DNA of 5,189 nt from Halanaerobiales bacterium (GTDB taxonomy: Bacteria > Bacillota_F > Halanaerobiia > DY22613), in the NCBI GenBank assembly GCA_023128035.1, contig JAGMES010000249.1:1-5189 (forward strand), read 5' to 3'. This document shows positions 5,097 through 5,189 of the stretch, piece by piece (position 1 is the first letter of the stretch; the number at the start of each line of letters is the position of its first letter). The notes beneath the pieces are model-generated. The model saw only the letters and a program-made list of their open reading frames with translations, ran no database searches and was not told the origin of the DNA. The position numbers and the translations under genes were made by a program.

Positions 5097-5136
5097 CATT
5101 GTCAGCATCCACACGAATATAAGAATGCTGACAATG
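5097..5136. repeat. Perfect 12-bp inverted repeat directly upstream of the acyltransferase gene
   Basis: CATTGTCAGCAT (5097-5108) is inverted perfectly as ATGCTGACAATG (5125-5136) around a 16-base spacer. On the minus strand it would form a strong RNA hairpin ending eight bases before the ribosome site of the acyltransferase gene. It has no following T tract, so it is not a normal terminator. Without its outermost bases the unit starts TGTCAGCAT and ends ATGCTGACA, TG to CA, like the terminal repeats of some transposons. Whether it is a transposon end or an mRNA leader structure is open. Confidence 0.7.
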
Positions 5137-5143
5137 GGTAATC

Positions 5144-5188
5144 TACTTTTTGTGGGCTAATCATTAAATGATTCGACCACAAAAAGTA
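5144..5188. repeat. Long near-perfect palindrome at the right window edge
   Basis: TACTTTTTGTGG (5144-5155) is inverted perfectly as CCACAAAAAGTA (5177-5188). Inside it, AATCAT (5159-5164) pairs with ATGATT (5168-5173) around TAA. Of 21 possible pairs, 19 form, giving a 45-base hairpin with one interrupted position on each side of a C-G pair. It begins seven bases beyond the repeat at 5097-5136, and the two look like one unit that may continue past the window. There is no T tract in either direction within view, so a simple terminator is unlikely. Confidence 0.7.
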
Positions 5189-5189
5189 T

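Noticed and set aside
5073..5114. Longer ATG start for the acyltransferase at 5114
   Set aside because: It would start inside the spacer of an inverted repeat with no ribosome site, while the ATG at 5072 has a very good one at proper spacing.
4948..5160. Open frame of 70 codons on the plus strand
   Set aside because: It is antisense to the start of the acyltransferase gene, its beginning and end fall in that gene and in the inverted repeats, and it shows no protein-family feature.

Overview
The window is very AT-rich. Its genes start behind strong purine-rich Shine-Dalgarno sites (AAAGGAG, GGAGGG, GAGGGG). The proteins are rich in Ile, Lys and Asn, and the one clear promoter is of vegetative sigma-A type. 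This suggests a low-GC Firmicute, probably a clostridium or a relative; the species cannot be read from the sequence.

Every gene I can support lies on the minus strand, so transcription runs from right to left. From the right edge, two inverted repeats (5097-5188), possibly the end of an insertion element, precede a closely spaced gene row. The row holds a GNAT acyltransferase (5072-4146), a PIG-L/LmbE deacetylase (4108-3473), an extended SDR sugar-nucleotide epimerase/dehydratase (3453-2572) and a MobB-like P-loop NTPase with a cysteine cluster (2521-1895). A start-less remnant of a small membrane protein follows (1907-1683), then an intact paralogue of it (1666-1157) and a CDP-alcohol phosphatidyltransferase (1120-530). 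Gaps between intact neighbours are 19 to 50 bases, and no terminator is visible inside the row, so it is probably one operon whose promoter lies beyond the right edge.

The 529 bases left of the phosphatidyltransferase hold no long gene but are not empty. They contain a nested palindrome (369-490) with a perfect 15-bp inner repeat, a possible weak terminator (326-364) and a very good promoter (272-300). They also hold a leader of about 210 bases with a stem-loop and a strong Shine-Dalgarno site facing AUG-UAA. The first 17 codons of a probable FtsX-type ABC permease run off the left edge.

Functionally, the acyltransferase, deacetylase and epimerase look like a set that edits an amino sugar. 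The phosphatidyltransferase suggests that the product, or a related headgroup, goes onto a lipid in the membrane. The roles of the P-loop protein and the small membrane proteins are unknown. The region from 1129 to 1907 shows duplication, truncation and out-of-frame tails, so it has been rearranged. The most interesting points are the out-of-frame paralogue remnant fused to the 3' end of the P-loop gene, the combination of a cysteine-bearing MobB-like protein with lipid and sugar enzymes, the nested palindrome and the AUG-UAA leader.
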